Source: Kineosphaera limosa NBRC 100340 (GTDB lineage: Bacteria > Actinomycetota > Actinomycetes > Actinomycetales > Dermatophilaceae). Taken from it: a stretch of DNA of 64,000 bases. Below, in pieces: positions 42,003-52,404 of the stretch. Position numbers and translations under genes: made by a program. The notes under the pieces were generated by a model. The model was not told the DNA's origin. It ran no database searches and saw only the letters and a list, made by a program, of their open reading frames with translations. Position 1 is the first letter of the stretch. Each line of letters starts with the position of its first letter. The stretch covers positions 29,907-93,906 of the forward strand of contig NZ_BAHD01000011.1 in the NCBI RefSeq assembly GCF_000298215.1, read 5' to 3'.

Positions 42003-43283
42003 GTGCGCATCGGTCTGGTCTGCCCCTACTCCTTCGAGGTGGCCGGCGGGGTGCAATTCCACGTCCGTGACCTGGCCGAATGCCTGCTGGGCCGCGGCCA
42101 CGAGGTGAGCGTGCTGGCCCCGGCGGAGGCGGAGACGCCGCTACCGGAGTACGTCGAGGCGTGCGGGCGCGCCCTGCCGATCCCGTACAACGGATCGGTG
42201 GCGCGGCTGACGTTCGGGCCGATGACCGCGGCCCGGGTCAACCGGTGGGTCGAGGCCGGCGCGTTCGACGTCGTGCACATCCACGAGCCGCTGGTGCCGA
42301 GCGTGTCGGTGCTCGCGTTGTGGGCCGCGACCGGGCCGATCGTGGCGACCTTCCACACCAGCCTCGTGCGCTCCCGCGCCATGCAGGCGGGCTACCCATT
42401 GGTGCGCTCGAGCATGGAGAAGATCCGGGCGCGGATCGCCGTGTCGGAGGCGGCGCGGCAGACGTTGACGACGCACATGGGAGGCGACGCGATCGTCATC
42501 CCCAACGGGGTGTTCACCGACCGGTTCGCTGCCGCCCCCCCGCATCCGCCCTGGCAGGGGCGGCCGGGTCGGCCGACGGTGGCGTTCTTGGGCCGCATCG
42601 ACGAGCCGCGCAAGGGGCTGCCGGTGTTGCTGGAGGCCCTGCCGGCACTGCTCGAACGGCATCCGGGCGTGCGGGTGTTCGTCGCCGGGCACGGCGACCT
42701 GTCGGCGGCGCGGGACCGGCTCGAAGGCCTCGGTCCGGCGGTGGCCGCCGCGGTGGATTTTCTGGGCGCGATCAGCGAGGAGCAGAAGCGGGCGCTGCTG
42801 GCGTCCGTCGATGTCTACGTGGCGCCGCACACCGGCGGCGAGAGCTTCGGCATCGTGCTCGTGGAGGCGATGGCTGCGGGGGCGCCGGTCGTCGCCTCCG
42901 ACCTGCCGGCCTTTGCGCAGGTGCTGGATGGCGGGCGGGCTGGCGCGATGTTCGCCACCGGGGATGCGGCTGCGTTGGCGGACCGACTGGCGGGGGTGCT
43001 CGCCGACTCGGCCCTGCGGGAGCAACTGGCGCGGCTCGGGCGCACGACGGCCCGTCGCTACGACTGGGGGGTCGTCGCCGGTGACGTTGTCGCGGTCTAC
43101 GAAACGGTTCTGGCGGGGGCCGTTGCGGTACCTCCTTCGCCCTGGTCGGTGCTGGGGGCTGCCGAGCGGTTCGGTGCCCGCCGCCACCCGTCGGCCGAGA
43201 CCGCCGACCAGCGGGCCGACGCCGACAGCAAGGGGCGGGCTGGCTGGCGCCCGCGACTGCCCCGCCGGCTACGGAGGCGATGA
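42003..43283 (+). CDS. pimA: Phosphatidyl-myo-inositol alpha-mannosyltransferase (PimA-like, GT4)
   Basis: 426-residue GT-B glycosyltransferase that adds the first mannose from GDP-mannose to phosphatidylinositol at the inner membrane face. The N-terminal acceptor domain starts RIGLVCPYSFEVAGGVQFHV with the GGV loop; HIHEPLVPS and TFHTSLVRSR are typical of PimA. The donor domain has PNGVFTDRF, FLGRIDEPRKGL and the EX7E motif ESFGIVLVE. The C-terminal 40 residues extend beyond the family core and are Arg-rich. GTG 42003 lies 3 nt after the acyltransferase stop, consistent with one PIM operon. Confidence 0.92.
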   Translation: MRIGLVCPYSFEVAGGVQFHVRDLAECLLGRGHEVSVLAPAEAETPLPEYVEACGRALPIPYNGSVARLTFGPMTAARVNRWVEAGAFDVVHIHEPLVPSVSVLALWAATGPIVATFHTSLVRSRAMQAGYPLVRSSMEKIRARIAVSEAARQTLTTHMGGDAIVIPNGVFTDRFAAAPPHPPWQGRPGRPTVAFLGRIDEPRKGLPVLLEALPALLERHPGVRVFVAGHGDLSAARDRLEGLGPAVAAAVDFLGAISEEQKRALLASVDVYVAPHTGGESFGIVLVEAMAAGAPVVASDLPAFAQVLDGGRAGAMFATGDAAALADRLAGVLADSALREQLARLGRTTARRYDWGVVAGDVVAVYETVLAGAVAVPPSPWSVLGAAERFGARRHPSAETADQRADADSKGRAGWRPRLPRRLRRR

Positions 43284-43286
43284 GGG

Positions 43287-43916
43287 ATGGCGCTGCCGAT
43301 CACGACCTTGGAGGCGGTGACCCTCACGGCTGTCGTCGTCCTGCTGCTCGCCTGGTACCTGACATACACGGCGGCGCGGCTGCATCGTCTGCACACGCGA
43401 GTGGAGGGCAGTCTCGCGGCGTTGGACGCGCAGCTGGTGCGGCGGGCGGAGGCCGCAGTCGAGTTGTCGAATGCGCAGGTGCTGGACCCGGCGACGTCGT
43501 TGTTGCTGGCCTCGGCCGCCTCGGATTGCCTTGATTCGGCGGCCGACGAACTGACGAACCGGGATTGGGCCGAGGGCCAGCTGGCGCAGCGCGAGGCGTT
43601 GGAGAGCGACCTGACCGTGACAATCCGGCACGCCTTGGCGTTTCTCGACCAGCCGCAGGCCGAGTCGCAGGCCGAGTCGCGGGCGGAGCCGCGGGCCCTG
43701 TCGCGGGCACCGGGGCCGGCTACGACACCTGCCGCGGAGGAGGACGCCGTCCGACGCCTGCGCGACGCGCACCGCCGCGCGCAACTGGCCCGCCGCTTCT
43801 ACAACGACGCGGTCAGCGACGTGCAACGGCTGCGCGCCACTCCGATGGTCCGCACCTTCCGCTTGGCCGGCCACGCCGCCCTCCCACGCACGGTCGAATT
43901 CGACGACGACGCCTGA
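43287..43916 (+). CDS. LemA-like membrane-anchored protein
   Basis: 209-residue protein with one N-terminal membrane helix (VTLTAVVVLLLAWYLTYTA), then long helices beginning RLHRLHTRVEGSLAALDAQLVRR and ending ARRFYNDAVSDVQRLRATPMVRTFRLAG. The latter matches the C-terminal signature of LemA proteins (YN..V..yN). A Gln/Ala/Glu/Ser-Arg repeat (QAESQAESRAEPRA, from 12-bp DNA repeats near 43658) interrupts the middle. The function of the family is unknown. GGAGG at 43273-43277 precedes ATG 43287. It is the last gene of the PIM operon. Confidence 0.62.
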   Translation: MALPITTLEAVTLTAVVVLLLAWYLTYTAARLHRLHTRVEGSLAALDAQLVRRAEAAVELSNAQVLDPATSLLLASAASDCLDSAADELTNRDWAEGQLAQREALESDLTVTIRHALAFLDQPQAESQAESRAEPRALSRAPGPATTPAAEEDAVRRLRDAHRRAQLARRFYNDAVSDVQRLRATPMVRTFRLAGHAALPRTVEFDDDA

Positions 43917-44016
43917 GCAGGACAGGTGACCCGAAACGGACGGTTGACCCACCGCATCTAGACTGATGCCGCATGTCGGCCACTGTGGGCCGAGAGTTCA
44001 CTCGAAAGGCACCACC

Positions 44017-44988
44017 GTGACCCTCACCCAGCCCGCCACCACCGGCGCCCCCTCGGCCGAAGCGCCGCTGACGGACCCCAACATCATCGAGACAACGCAG
44101 GGTCCGACGACACAGGGCACCGCCCGGGTCAAGCGCGGCATGGCGGAGATGCTCAAGGGCGGCGTGATCATGGACGTCGTCACCGCCGAGCAGGCGAAGA
44201 TCGCGGAGGACGCCGGCGCGGTCGCGGTCATGGCCCTCGAACGGGTACCGGCCGACATCCGGGCCCAGGGCGGGGTCTCGCGCATGAGCGACCCCGACAT
44301 GATCGACGGCATCATCAACGCGGTCTCGATCCCCGTCATGGCCAAGGCCCGCATCGGGCACTTCGTCGAGGCGCAGGTGCTGCAGGCGCTCGGCGTGGAC
44401 TACATCGACGAGTCCGAGGTGTTGACGCCCGCGGACTACAGCAACCACATCGACAAGTGGGCGTTCACGGTGCCCTTCGTGTGCGGCGCGACGAACCTGG
44501 GGGAGGCGCTGCGGCGCATCACCGAGGGCGCCGCGATGATCCGCTCCAAGGGCGAGGCCGGCACCGGCGACGTCAGCAATGCCACGACGCACATGCGCCA
44601 GATCCGCGCCCAGATCAACCGGCTGCGCACGATGGCGCCCGACGAGCTGTTCGTCGCCGCCAAGGAGCTGCAAGCCCCCTACGAGCTCGTCGCCGAGGTG
44701 GCCCGCGCGGGCAAACTGCCGGTCGTGCTCTTCACCGCCGGCGGCATCGCGACCCCGGCCGACGCGGCGATGATGATGCAGCTCGGCGCCGAAGGCGTCT
44801 TCGTCGGGTCGGGCATCTTCAAGTCCGGCAACCCGGCCCAGCGCGCGGAGGCGATCGTCAAGGCGACCACCTTCTACGACGACCCCGACACCATCGCCAA
44901 GGTCTCCCGCGGCCTGGGCGAGGCGATGGTCGGCATCAACGTCGACGACATCCCCGTGCCCCACCGCCTCGCCGACCGCGGCTGGTAG
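44017..44988 (+). CDS. pdxS: Pyridoxal 5'-phosphate synthase lyase subunit PdxS
   Basis: 323-residue (beta/alpha)8 enzyme that builds PLP from ribose 5-phosphate, glyceraldehyde 3-phosphate and ammonia supplied by PdxT. Conserved stretches are [19 protein letters not shown], the catalytic Lys in [14 protein letters not shown], the second Lys in [12 protein letters not shown], and the phosphate site [16 protein letters not shown] 37-residue N-terminal extension (Thr/Ala-rich) precedes the core. GTG 44017 is supported by GAAAGG 7 nt upstream. Unusually, the partner pdxT is separated by a protease gene rather than adjacent. Confidence 0.97.
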   Translation: MTLTQPATTGAPSAEAPLTDPNIIETTQGPTTQGTARVKRGMAEMLKGGVIMDVVTAEQAKIAEDAGAVAVMALERVPADIRAQGGVSRMSDPDMIDGIINAVSIPVMAKARIGHFVEAQVLQALGVDYIDESEVLTPADYSNHIDKWAFTVPFVCGATNLGEALRRITEGAAMIRSKGEAGTGDVSNATTHMRQIRAQINRLRTMAPDELFVAAKELQAPYELVAEVARAGKLPVVLFTAGGIATPADAAMMMQLGAEGVFVGSGIFKSGNPAQRAEAIVKATTFYDDPDTIAKVSRGLGEAMVGINVDDIPVPHRLADRGW

Positions 44989-45350
44989 CAGGGCCGCTGG
45001 GCTCACTCTCCGGGTGGGATCCACGGGTGCGGTGCACCTGCCAGCCCCGAGACCACTCAGCGTTGTCCGGTGTCGACGTCGACTTCGCCGAGGCGGCTGT
45101 TCTCGTGGCGGGTGTGGGTTCGGTTCCCGGGCCAGGCAGGGCCGCGTCGACGGAACGTGAGCAACGTGACCCGGGCGGGCAATCTGCTGGATTCACAGAC
45201 GAATCGGCCCGGCCCTTTGCTCAAGGCGGCGCCCACAGCCACGACGGTTCGCTGCTGGGACGGCACACTGGTGCGTGGGGCGGGCGCGAGTCATCGCCTG
45301 GGATCGGCTCGGGCAGTGCCCCCGGTCCGGCAGAGACAAGGGGGCCAGGG
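44989..45350. other. Intergenic region between pdxS and the DUF3152 gene (362 bp)
   Basis: No credible open reading frame with family similarity is seen in either direction, and no strong hairpin, tRNA or repeat. The frame of the downstream gene stays open through much of it, but the signal peptide beginning at 45351 argues against a longer protein. It probably contains the promoter of the protease gene, which I could not identify with confidence. Confidence 0.4.
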
Positions 45351-46316
45351 ATGGGGTCAGCCGCCAGGAGGTGGGCGCGCGGCGGTGCGAGAGCGGTCGC
45401 CGTGGCGCTCACAGCGTTGGCGACCCTGTTCGGCGGCGCGGTCGCCCACGCGGGCGTCGGCTCTCGTTTCGAGCCCACCCCGGACGGCGCCTGGAACGGC
45501 GGGCCCGCGGCGGCCCTGCGACCCTCCGGCGTGAAAGCCCAGGTCGGCGACGGGCAGTCCGCGATCGTAGCCGGCTGGACCGGCTCGACGGACCTGCGCC
45601 TGAATCAGGCCGTTCGCCTCGCCGGTTCCGTCCCAGACAACGGCCAGAACGGCAGCGTGCGGCTGGATCGCTATGTCGGCGGCACCTGGCGGACGGTGCT
45701 CACCCGCCCCATCTCCGCCGCCGGACGATGGTCGGTGCTGATCATGCCGCCCGCCGTACCCGGACCGGTGCGGCATCGGGTGGTCTGGGAGCAGCGGGGT
45801 CGCGCGGTGGGCAGCGCCGAACTGCCGACGCTGCGCGTCTTCCGCGTGCACACCTACGATGTGCGCACTCGTGGCACCATCAGCACCGACGTCGAAGAGT
45901 TCGCCAAGATCGTCACCCAGACCTACGGGGACGAGCGCGGCTGGACCCGCTCCTACCAGCGGTTCGAGCGAGTCCAGGGCGGCCCCGGCGACTTCACTCT
46001 CTGGTTGGCGCAGGACTCCACCGTGCCCTCGTTCGCCGCCTCCTGCTCGTCGCAGTTGAGCTGCCGAACCGGGCGCGATGTCGTCATCAACGAGACCAAC
46101 TGGCGCACGAAGACCCGCGCCTTCACCGGCGATCTGGCCACGTACCGGCACATGGTGCTCAACCATGAGACCGGTCACTGGCTCGGTCTCGGCCACCGCG
46201 GGTGTGACCGGCGCCGTGCCGCCGCACCGGTCATGATGCAGCAGTCCAAGAGCCTCGGGTCGTGCCGCGCGAACGCCTGGCCGCTGCGCGCCGAGATCCC
46301 AGCAGCCCAGCGCTGA
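45351..46316 (+). CDS. Secreted DUF3152 metzincin-like metalloprotease
   Basis: 321-residue exported protein. The signal peptide ([29 protein letters not shown]) is followed by a beta-rich linker domain (40-165) with a strand pattern like cell-wall-binding folds. The DUF3152 domain (170-310) ends in the zinc motif [11 protein letters not shown], HExxHxxGxxH of the metzincin clan, at residues 272-282, followed by a Met-containing turn (APVMMQQSK). It should cleave protein at the cell surface; the target is unknown. AAGGGGG lies 6 nt before ATG 45351. It lies between pdxS and pdxT on the same strand. Confidence 0.85.
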   Translation: MGSAARRWARGGARAVAVALTALATLFGGAVAHAGVGSRFEPTPDGAWNGGPAAALRPSGVKAQVGDGQSAIVAGWTGSTDLRLNQAVRLAGSVPDNGQNGSVRLDRYVGGTWRTVLTRPISAAGRWSVLIMPPAVPGPVRHRVVWEQRGRAVGSAELPTLRVFRVHTYDVRTRGTISTDVEEFAKIVTQTYGDERGWTRSYQRFERVQGGPGDFTLWLAQDSTVPSFAASCSSQLSCRTGRDVVINETNWRTKTRAFTGDLATYRHMVLNHETGHWLGLGHRGCDRRRAAAPVMMQQSKSLGSCRANAWPLRAEIPAAQR

Positions 46317-46369
46317 CCACCCATCAGCCCGGCGCTGATCACCAAGCGGCCGCGACCTACACTGCGGGC

Positions 46370-47029
46370 GTGCCAGCTCCGTTCGTCACCGCCCGACCAG
46401 TTGCTTCCGGCGCGGCCGCACCCACCATCGGGGTGCTGGCCGTGCAGGGTGACGTCCGCGAACACGCCGACGCGCTGCTCGCCTCCGGGGCGCAGCCGGT
46501 GCCCGTGCGTCGACCCGGCGAGCTGGCGGGGCTACACGGCCTGGTGATCCCCGGCGGGGAGTCCACGGTCATCGACAAGCTCCTGCGCGCCTTCGAGCTG
46601 CGCGACCCGGTGCGGGCCGCCATCGCCGACGGGCTGCCGGTGTACGGCTCGTGCGCCGGCATGATCCTGCTCGCCGATGAGGTGCTCGACGGCACCGTCG
46701 ATCAGCAGACCCTCGGCGGCATGGCGATCACCGTGCGCCGCAACGCCTTCGGCCGGCAGGTCGACTCCTTCGAGACCGACCTGCAGGTGGCCGGCATCAC
46801 GACGCCGGCCACCCCGATGCGGGCGGTGTTCATCCGCGCCCCCTGGGTCGAACACGTCGGAGCGGGAGTCCAGGTGCTCGCAACCGTCCCCACCGCGGTC
46901 GGCGGACCGGCCGCGGGTCGAGTTGTCGCCGCGCGAGCCGGCAACCTGCTCGTCACCTCCTTTCACCCCGAGGTGACCGGCGACGCCCGGGTGCACGAGT
47001 ACTTCGTGCGCCTGGTTCGCGAGCGCTGA
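46370..47029 (+). CDS. pdxT: Pyridoxal 5'-phosphate synthase glutaminase subunit PdxT
   Basis: 219-residue class I glutamine amidotransferase that feeds ammonia to PdxS. It has the starting motif [16 protein letters not shown], oxyanion loop [10 protein letters not shown], nucleophile Cys95 in [11 protein letters not shown], the substrate motif [12 protein letters not shown] and the His-Glu pair in [10 protein letters not shown], so the triad is complete. A 17-residue N-terminal extension precedes the usual start. TACACT lies exactly 6 nt before GTG 46370, so the transcript is probably leaderless and pdxT has its own promoter after the protease gene. Confidence 0.96.
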   Translation: MPAPFVTARPVASGAAAPTIGVLAVQGDVREHADALLASGAQPVPVRRPGELAGLHGLVIPGGESTVIDKLLRAFELRDPVRAAIADGLPVYGSCAGMILLADEVLDGTVDQQTLGGMAITVRRNAFGRQVDSFETDLQVAGITTPATPMRAVFIRAPWVEHVGAGVQVLATVPTAVGGPAAGRVVAARAGNLLVTSFHPEVTGDARVHEYFVRLVRER

Positions 47030-47150
47030 ACCGGAACACCAGCCGCAGCAGCGAGTAGCGCGGGCGGGCCGAGCGCGGTCCCCGTTTAGGATGGTCTGCG
47101 ATTCGCAGCGCAGCACCCTGCACTCCGGCAGATCGATCCGAGAGGACCAC

Positions 47151-47918
47151 ATGAGCGGGCACTCCAAGTGGGCTACCACCAAGCACAAGAAGGCGGCGCT
47201 CGACGCCAAGCGCGGCAAGCTGTTCGCCAAGCTCATCAAGAACATCGAGGTGGCGGCCCGCACCGGCGGGGGAGACCCGACCGGTAACCCGACGCTCTAC
47301 GACGCCATCCAGAAGGCCAAGAAGAGTTCGGTGCCCAACGACAACATCGACCGCGCGGTCAAGCGCGGCTCCGGCGCCGAGGGCGGCGGGGCCGACTGGC
47401 AGACGATCATGTACGAGGGCTACGCCCCCGGCGGCGTCGCGGTGCTCATCGAGTGCCTCACCGACAACCGCAACCGCGCGGCCGCCGAGGTACGCACCGC
47501 CCTGACCCGCAACGGCGGCAACCTGGCCGACCCCGGCTCGGTCTCCTACGTCTTCGACCGCAAGGGCGTCGTCGTGGTGCCCAAGGAGCAGAGCGACGGT
47601 GCGCTCACCGAGGACGGCCTGCTCGAGGTCGTGCTCGAGGCCGGCGCCGAGGAGGTCAACGACCTGGGCGAGAGCTTCGAGATCGTCTCCGAGGCCTCCG
47701 ACTTCGTCGCCATCCGCCAGGCCGTGCAGCAGGCCGGCCTGGACTACGAGAGCGCCGAGGCCGAGTTCGTGCCCAATCTGCAGGTCGAACTGGATGTCGA
47801 GGGGGCCCGCAAGATGATGCGGGTCGTCGACGCCCTCGAGGACAGCGACGACGTGCAGAACGTCTTCGTCAACGGGGACGTCTCCGACGAGGTCGCCGCT
47901 GAACTCGACGAGGAGTGA
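47151..47918 (+). CDS. yebC: YebC/PmpR-family regulatory protein (TACO1-like)
   Basis: 255-residue protein with the fixed start [34 protein letters not shown] and the three-domain YebC layout ([36 protein letters not shown], then a negatively charged third domain). Family members were described as transcription regulators; the mitochondrial homologue and recent bacterial work point to helping ribosomes at difficult sequences. The neighbouring ruvC is the usual partner in many bacteria, but here an Hsp70-like gene intervenes. TAGGAT near 47088 and GAGAGGA before ATG 47151 give a conventional leader. Confidence 0.94.
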   Translation: MSGHSKWATTKHKKAALDAKRGKLFAKLIKNIEVAARTGGGDPTGNPTLYDAIQKAKKSSVPNDNIDRAVKRGSGAEGGGADWQTIMYEGYAPGGVAVLIECLTDNRNRAAAEVRTALTRNGGNLADPGSVSYVFDRKGVVVVPKEQSDGALTEDGLLEVVLEAGAEEVNDLGESFEIVSEASDFVAIRQAVQQAGLDYESAEAEFVPNLQVELDVEGARKMMRVVDALEDSDDVQNVFVNGDVSDEVAAELDEE

Positions 47919-47943
47919 CCGCCGGCTAGTTCCCCGGCCGCAA

Positions 47944-48031
47944 GAGTCGTCACTGTCGCCCGGTCGAGTTGTCACATTTCCACCCGAGTGGTCACGTAAT
48001 AGTGACCACTCGGCGGCAAAAGTGACCCCTC
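47944..48031. repeat. Diverged copy of the 20-bp-periodic hairpin repeat
   Basis: Three direct copies of GAGTNGTCAC (47944-47953, 47966-47975, 47986-47995), then two inverted copies (48002-48011 GTGACCACTC and 48022-48031 GTGACCCCTC). Spacing is 20-22 bp, as in the perfect element at 9161-9234. The central part forms a hairpin around GTAATA. It lies between the convergent yebC and Hsp70 genes. Confidence 0.85.
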
Positions 48032-48067
48032 GCCGGGGCGGGGGCCCGGGGCGTGACTCGCGCGGTC

Positions 48068-49600
48068 TCAGCCGACCGGTTCGCGGGCGCGCAGGGCGTG
48101 GGTCTGGGAGTAGCCGGTGTCGAGGCAGGTGAGGTTGACCTCGACCATGCCGTGCGGGTCGATCGTGTAGCGCTCCTCGATGAGCGGGCCGCCCTCGGTG
48201 CGTTGCACGCCGACCTGCTCGAGGTCGTCGCGGCCCTGCAGGTCGGGGGAGAACGGGAAGACGACGTGCGCGAACGGCACGATGTCGCCGCGCGGCTCGC
48301 CCCACTGGTCCAGCGCGGCGTACTCCACGAACCGGAACCAGCCGACGTTGTGCGCCGCCCGGTACCGCCTCGTGACGACCACCCGATCAGCGGTCTCGGC
48401 CCCGGGCAGCACGACCTCCCGGCCGATGATCGGGTCGAACGACAGGCGCCGGCCGGACTCGCCCTCCCGAAAGACCCCGAAACCACGGGAGAGGCGGTCG
48501 GTCAGCGAATAGCCCGAGTCTCGGTCGGCGGCGATCGCCAGGCCGATGGCGGTGGAGGCCGCCGGGTATGGCGAGCGGTGCACGCGCCGGCCGAAGCGCT
48601 CCCGCAGCAGCCGCGGCACCAACGGCAGCCCGCTCGCGCCGCCCACGAGGTAAATGCCGGCGATATCGGACAGATCGGGGGAGTCGGTGGCCTCCAGCAT
48701 CCCCAGCAACGGTCCCATCGCGGCGATCGTCCGCTCGACGAGCGGGGTCGCCGCCGCATAGCAGGCGGCGACCTTGACGATGACCGGGCGCCCCGCCACG
48801 TCGATGACCAACCGCTTGGCCTGCGGGGAGAGTCGCTCCTTGGCCTCCCGCGCGTCGCCCAGCAATTCCGCCTGGGCCCGCACGTCGAGGTCGTCCCAGG
48901 TGAGCCCCGCCTCGGCCAGCGCGCAGTCGGCGAGCACCACGTCGATGTCGTCACCGCCGACGTCGTTGAGGCCCAGGGAGTCCAGCACCTCGTGCGCCGT
49001 GCCGTCGACCTTGACGAGGGAGGCATCGAACGTGCCCCCACCGAGGTCGTAGACGACCACGCGGGTGCGCCGCGAGTTCAGCGTGCGACCCTGCCGGTGG
49101 CTGTACTCCAGGCCCGCGGCCGACGGCTCGTTGATCATCGCGGTGACCTCGAACCCGGCTCGGCGGAACGCCTCCAGGGTCAGAAACCGCTGGGCCCCGT
49201 GGGCGTGCGCGGGCACCGCGATGGCGGCGGACAGCGTGGGCCCCTCGAGCAGATCCCGCGCGCTGCCGCTGGTCAGCAGCTCGTGCCGCAGCGAAGCGGC
49301 AAAGCCGGTGATGACCTCCAGCAGCGGCACCTGCCGGTCGCCGACGTGCACCACCGTGTGCGGCCCGACCTCGGGGGAGGCCAGCGCCCGCTTGAACGAT
49401 CGCAGCGGCACCGCGCCCGCCTCCGCGGCCCGCAGCGCCTCGAAGCCGTAGACCAGCTCGTCGTCGACGAGGGCCACGACCGTGGGCACGAACTCCTGCG
49501 GATCCCCGTCGGCGTCGGCGAACGTGACGACCGGATAGTTGCCGCGGTCCGCGTAGGCCACGATCGTGCGCGTCGTCCCGAAATCGACCCCCAGCTGCAT
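48068..49600 (-). CDS. Hsp70-family (DnaK-like) actin-ATPase protein
   Basis: 510-residue protein with an Hsp70 nucleotide-binding domain: phosphate loop [26 protein letters not shown], the second phosphate loop [16 protein letters not shown], and the adenosine motif [18 protein letters not shown]. The remaining 150 residues are not a canonical DnaK peptide-binding domain. Such short Hsp70-like proteins of actinobacteria have unknown clients. TAGGGT lies 7 nt before ATG 49600 with no ribosome site, so it may be leaderless. It is inserted on the opposite strand between yebC and ruvC. Confidence 0.85.
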   Translation of the reverse strand: MQLGVDFGTTRTIVAYADRGNYPVVTFADADGDPQEFVPTVVALVDDELVYGFEALRAAEAGAVPLRSFKRALASPEVGPHTVVHVGDRQVPLLEVITGFAASLRHELLTSGSARDLLEGPTLSAAIAVPAHAHGAQRFLTLEAFRRAGFEVTAMINEPSAAGLEYSHRQGRTLNSRRTRVVVYDLGGGTFDASLVKVDGTAHEVLDSLGLNDVGGDDIDVVLADCALAEAGLTWDDLDVRAQAELLGDAREAKERLSPQAKRLVIDVAGRPVIVKVAACYAAATPLVERTIAAMGPLLGMLEATDSPDLSDIAGIYLVGGASGLPLVPRLLRERFGRRVHRSPYPAASTAIGLAIAADRDSGYSLTDRLSRGFGVFREGESGRRLSFDPIIGREVVLPGAETADRVVVTRRYRAAHNVGWFRFVEYAALDQWGEPRGDIVPFAHVVFPFSPDLQGRDDLEQVGVQRTEGGPLIEERYTIDPHGMVEVNLTCLDTGYSQTHALRAREPVG

Positions 49601-49841
49601 GCCACAAACCCTAGTGCGCACCCGAACTCACCCGGTCCGCCGGTCCACCGCCGCGACCTGTCCCGCGCGCCACCACCACGCGCAACCACCGCGCAACCAC
49701 GCTCCGGCGCACCCCGGCCGTGTCGCTGTGGGCGGCGCACCGCCCTGCTCGTTAGGGTGGGCTGCGAACAGGTGTTCGCATGGGCGGACCGTTGGATTTG
49801 CGGAGCGTCGCCGCCATGGGGCGCAGGTAGAGGGGGTCGCC

Positions 49842-50474
49842 GTGCGGGTGCTGGCCGTGGACCCCGGGTTGACCCGGTGTGGCCTGGGCGTCATCGACGG
49901 TCGCCTCGGCGGCCCGCTGCAACTCGTCGATGTCGCGGTGCTGCGCACTCCCAGCGGCGACCCGATCCACGAGCGCCTCTACAACCTGCAGACCCAGATT
50001 GAGGAGTGGTTCGTGCGCTACGAGCCGGATGCCGTCGCCGTCGAACGCGTCTTCGCGCGCTCCGACGTCAGCACGATCATGGGCACCGCGCAGGCCAGCG
50101 CCCTGCCCATGATCGCCGCCGCCCGCCGCGAGATCCCCCTGGCCCTGCACACCCCCAGCGAGGTGAAGGCGGCCGTCACCGGCAATGGCCGGGCCGACAA
50201 GGCGCAGGTCACGGCCATGATCACGCGGATCCTGCGGCTGCCCGCCCCACCCAAGCCAGCCGATGCCGCCGACGCCCTCGCGCTCGCCGTCTGTCACGTG
50301 TGGCGTGGCGGCATGCAGAGCCGCATCGACGAGGCCGTGCGCGCCGCACGCCCCGCGGCAACCCGCTCGGCGGCCCTAGCCGGTGGCGCGGCACCGACGC
50401 GGCGCCGGGCCCCCCGGTCGGCAGCGACTCCCGCTCAAGGCATCTCGGGGCGGGCTGCGGGGAGGAGCCGATGA
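49842..50474 (+). CDS. ruvC: Crossover junction endodeoxyribonuclease RuvC
   Basis: 210-residue Holliday-junction resolvase. The RNase H-like active site is visible: Asp7 in [14 protein letters not shown], a Glu in [12 protein letters not shown] (about 68) and the C-terminal Asp pair in [15 protein letters not shown] Pro/Ala/Arg-rich tail of about 35 residues extends past the domain. GTG 49842 is supported by AGGGGG. It overlaps ruvA by 4 nt, forming the standard ruvCAB operon. Confidence 0.96.
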   Translation: MRVLAVDPGLTRCGLGVIDGRLGGPLQLVDVAVLRTPSGDPIHERLYNLQTQIEEWFVRYEPDAVAVERVFARSDVSTIMGTAQASALPMIAAARREIPLALHTPSEVKAAVTGNGRADKAQVTAMITRILRLPAPPKPADAADALALAVCHVWRGGMQSRIDEAVRAARPAATRSAALAGGAAPTRRRAPRSAATPAQGISGRAAGRSR

Positions 50475-51094
50475 TCGCCTCCGTCACCGGGCAGGTCAGC
50501 CGCGTTGGTCTCGACCACCTCGTCGTGGAGGTCGGGGCGGGCGGCGGGGTCGGGCTGCTCGTCCACACCACCCCCGGCACCGCCGCCGGCGCCCGGCACG
50601 GCGCGCAGATCACCCTGCACACCAGCCTCGTCGTGCGGGAAGACTCCCTGACGCTCTACGGCTTCGCCGAGCACGACGAGCAGGCGACGTTCGACCTCGT
50701 GCAGACGGTCTCCGGGGTCGGGCCGCGGCTCGCCTTGGCGATGCTCGCCGTGCTCACCCCCGCCCAACTGCACCAGGCGATCGCCGCCGAGCACGTGGTC
50801 ACGCTCACCAAGGTGCCGGGCATCGGGCGCAAAGGCGCCGAGCGCATCGTGCTCGAACTGCGCGACAAGGTCGGGGCGCTGGCGGCCCTGCGCGCCGACG
50901 GCGACACCCCCGCGCTCGTCCCGGAGCCGACCCGCACCGCCGCCTGGCAGGCGCCGGTCATCGAGGCGCTCGTGGGTCTTGGGTGGACGGCCAAACAGGC
51001 CCAGGTCGGCGTCGAGAAGGTCGCCGGCGACCTCGGCGACGAGCCCGAGGTCGCCGCCGCCCTGCGCGCCGCCCTGCGCGAACTCGGACGGTGA
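50471..51094 (+). CDS. ruvA: Holliday junction branch migration protein RuvA
   Basis: 207-residue DNA-binding subunit. It starts [28 protein letters not shown] (OB fold), continues with the two helix-hairpin-helix motifs ([13 protein letters not shown] and [16 protein letters not shown]), and ends with the mobile C-terminal domain that contacts RuvB ([18 protein letters not shown]). ATG 50471 overlaps the ruvC stop, with GGAGGAG upstream. Confidence 0.97.
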   Translation: MIASVTGQVSRVGLDHLVVEVGAGGGVGLLVHTTPGTAAGARHGAQITLHTSLVVREDSLTLYGFAEHDEQATFDLVQTVSGVGPRLALAMLAVLTPAQLHQAIAAEHVVTLTKVPGIGRKGAERIVLELRDKVGALAALRADGDTPALVPEPTRTAAWQAPVIEALVGLGWTAKQAQVGVEKVAGDLGDEPEVAAALRAALRELGR

Positions 51095-52269
51095 TGGCCG
51101 TGGGCTCCTCGGCCGGTTCGCCCGACGGCTCAACCGGCGGCACCTTCGAGGGCCGCGCCTTCGAGGACGGCTCGTACGACGTGTCGGCTCGCATCGTCGA
51201 CCCCGCACCGCTGCCGGAGGATGAGGAGGGTCGGGTCGAGGCGGCCCTGCGTCCCAAGAGCCTGGCCGAGTTTCCCGGCCAGCCGCGGGTGCGCGAACAG
51301 TTGTCTCTCGTGCTCGAGGCGGCCCGGCGCCGCGGCTCGACTCCCGACCACATCCTGCTCTCGGGACCACCCGGGCTGGGCAAGACGACGCTGGCGATGA
51401 TCGTGGCGGCCGAGCTCCAGGCGCCGATCCGCATCACCAGCGGCCCCGCCATCCAGCACGCCGGCGACCTCGCGTCCATCCTGTCCAGCCTCGCCGAGGG
51501 CGAGGTGCTCTTCCTCGACGAGATCCACCGCATGGCCCGGCCGGCCGAGGAGATGCTCTACCTGGCGATGGAGGACTTCCGCGTCGACATCATCGTCGGC
51601 AAGGGGCCCGGCGCCACCGCGATCCCGCTGGAGCTCGCCCCGTTCACGGTCGTCGGCGCCACGACCCGTGCCGGGCTGCTGCCCGCTCCGCTGCGCGATC
51701 GGTTCGGTTTCACCGGCCACCTCGACTTCTACTCCACCGACGACCTGCGCACGATCCTGCGCCGATCGGCGGGGCTGCTCGGCGTGGACCACACCAACCA
51801 GGGACTCGCCGAGATCGCCGGCCGCTCCCGCGGCACCCCGCGCATCGCCAACCGGCTGCTGCGCCGCGTGCGCGACTGGGCCCAGGTGCACGGCAACCAC
51901 GTCGTCGACCACGACGCGGCCCAGGCAGCCCTGGCCCTCTTCGATGTCGACGATCGGGGCCTGGACCGGCTCGATCGCGCCGTCCTCGACGCGCTCTGCC
52001 GCCGCTTCGCCGGCGGGCCGGTCGGCCTCTCGACGCTTGCGGTGGCAGTGGGTGAGGAGCCCGACACGGTGGAGACCGTCGCCGAGCCCTTCCTCGTCCG
52101 CGAGGGCTTCATGGTGCGCACCCCCCGCGGCCGGGCCGCCGCCCCGCTGGCCTGGGAGCACCTGGGGCTCACTCCGCCGCCCGGTGAGCAGTGGAGCGGC
52201 GGGGCATCCGGCCAAGAGCGGCTGCCGCTGGGTGAGGACGAGGCGGGCTCTGGCCGGTTCGGTGCCTGA
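51094..52269 (+). CDS. ruvB: Holliday junction branch migration DNA helicase RuvB
   Basis: 391-residue AAA+ motor. Walker A is [14 protein letters not shown], Walker B is [10 protein letters not shown], sensor 1 is [12 protein letters not shown], and the Arg-finger region is PLRDRFGF. The C-terminal winged helix contains [14 protein letters not shown] and [17 protein letters not shown]. The N-terminus has a 45-residue acidic/Ser-Gly extension and the C-terminus a further 35 residues, both outside the family core. The ATG shares one base with the ruvA stop; an in-frame GTG at 51091 is equally possible. Confidence 0.97.
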   Translation: MAVGSSAGSPDGSTGGTFEGRAFEDGSYDVSARIVDPAPLPEDEEGRVEAALRPKSLAEFPGQPRVREQLSLVLEAARRRGSTPDHILLSGPPGLGKTTLAMIVAAELQAPIRITSGPAIQHAGDLASILSSLAEGEVLFLDEIHRMARPAEEMLYLAMEDFRVDIIVGKGPGATAIPLELAPFTVVGATTRAGLLPAPLRDRFGFTGHLDFYSTDDLRTILRRSAGLLGVDHTNQGLAEIAGRSRGTPRIANRLLRRVRDWAQVHGNHVVDHDAAQAALALFDVDDRGLDRLDRAVLDALCRRFAGGPVGLSTLAVAVGEEPDTVETVAEPFLVREGFMVRTPRGRAAAPLAWEHLGLTPPPGEQWSGGASGQERLPLGEDEAGSGRFGA

Positions 52270-52404
52270 TCGCCTGATCTGTCCGATCTGCAGCCCTGCT
52301 CCGGTGCTCTATATCAGACGTCGGCAGACAATCTGCGGGCGAGCGATGCCTCGGGGTCTTCGCCCCGATTGATACGGTGGCCGCGGTCGATTCGGGAGGT
52401 GTGC

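Noticed and set aside
43917..44016. Possible riboswitch or clear promoter upstream of pdxS
   Set aside because: TTGACC (43944) and TAGACT (43959) are only 9 bp apart, not a usable pair, and the 100-bp gap shows no riboswitch-like structure.
52345..52375. GGGG-TCTTCG-CCCC hairpin between ruvB and mrpA as a strong terminator
   Set aside because: The stem is only 4-5 bp with no T-tract; too weak to call.
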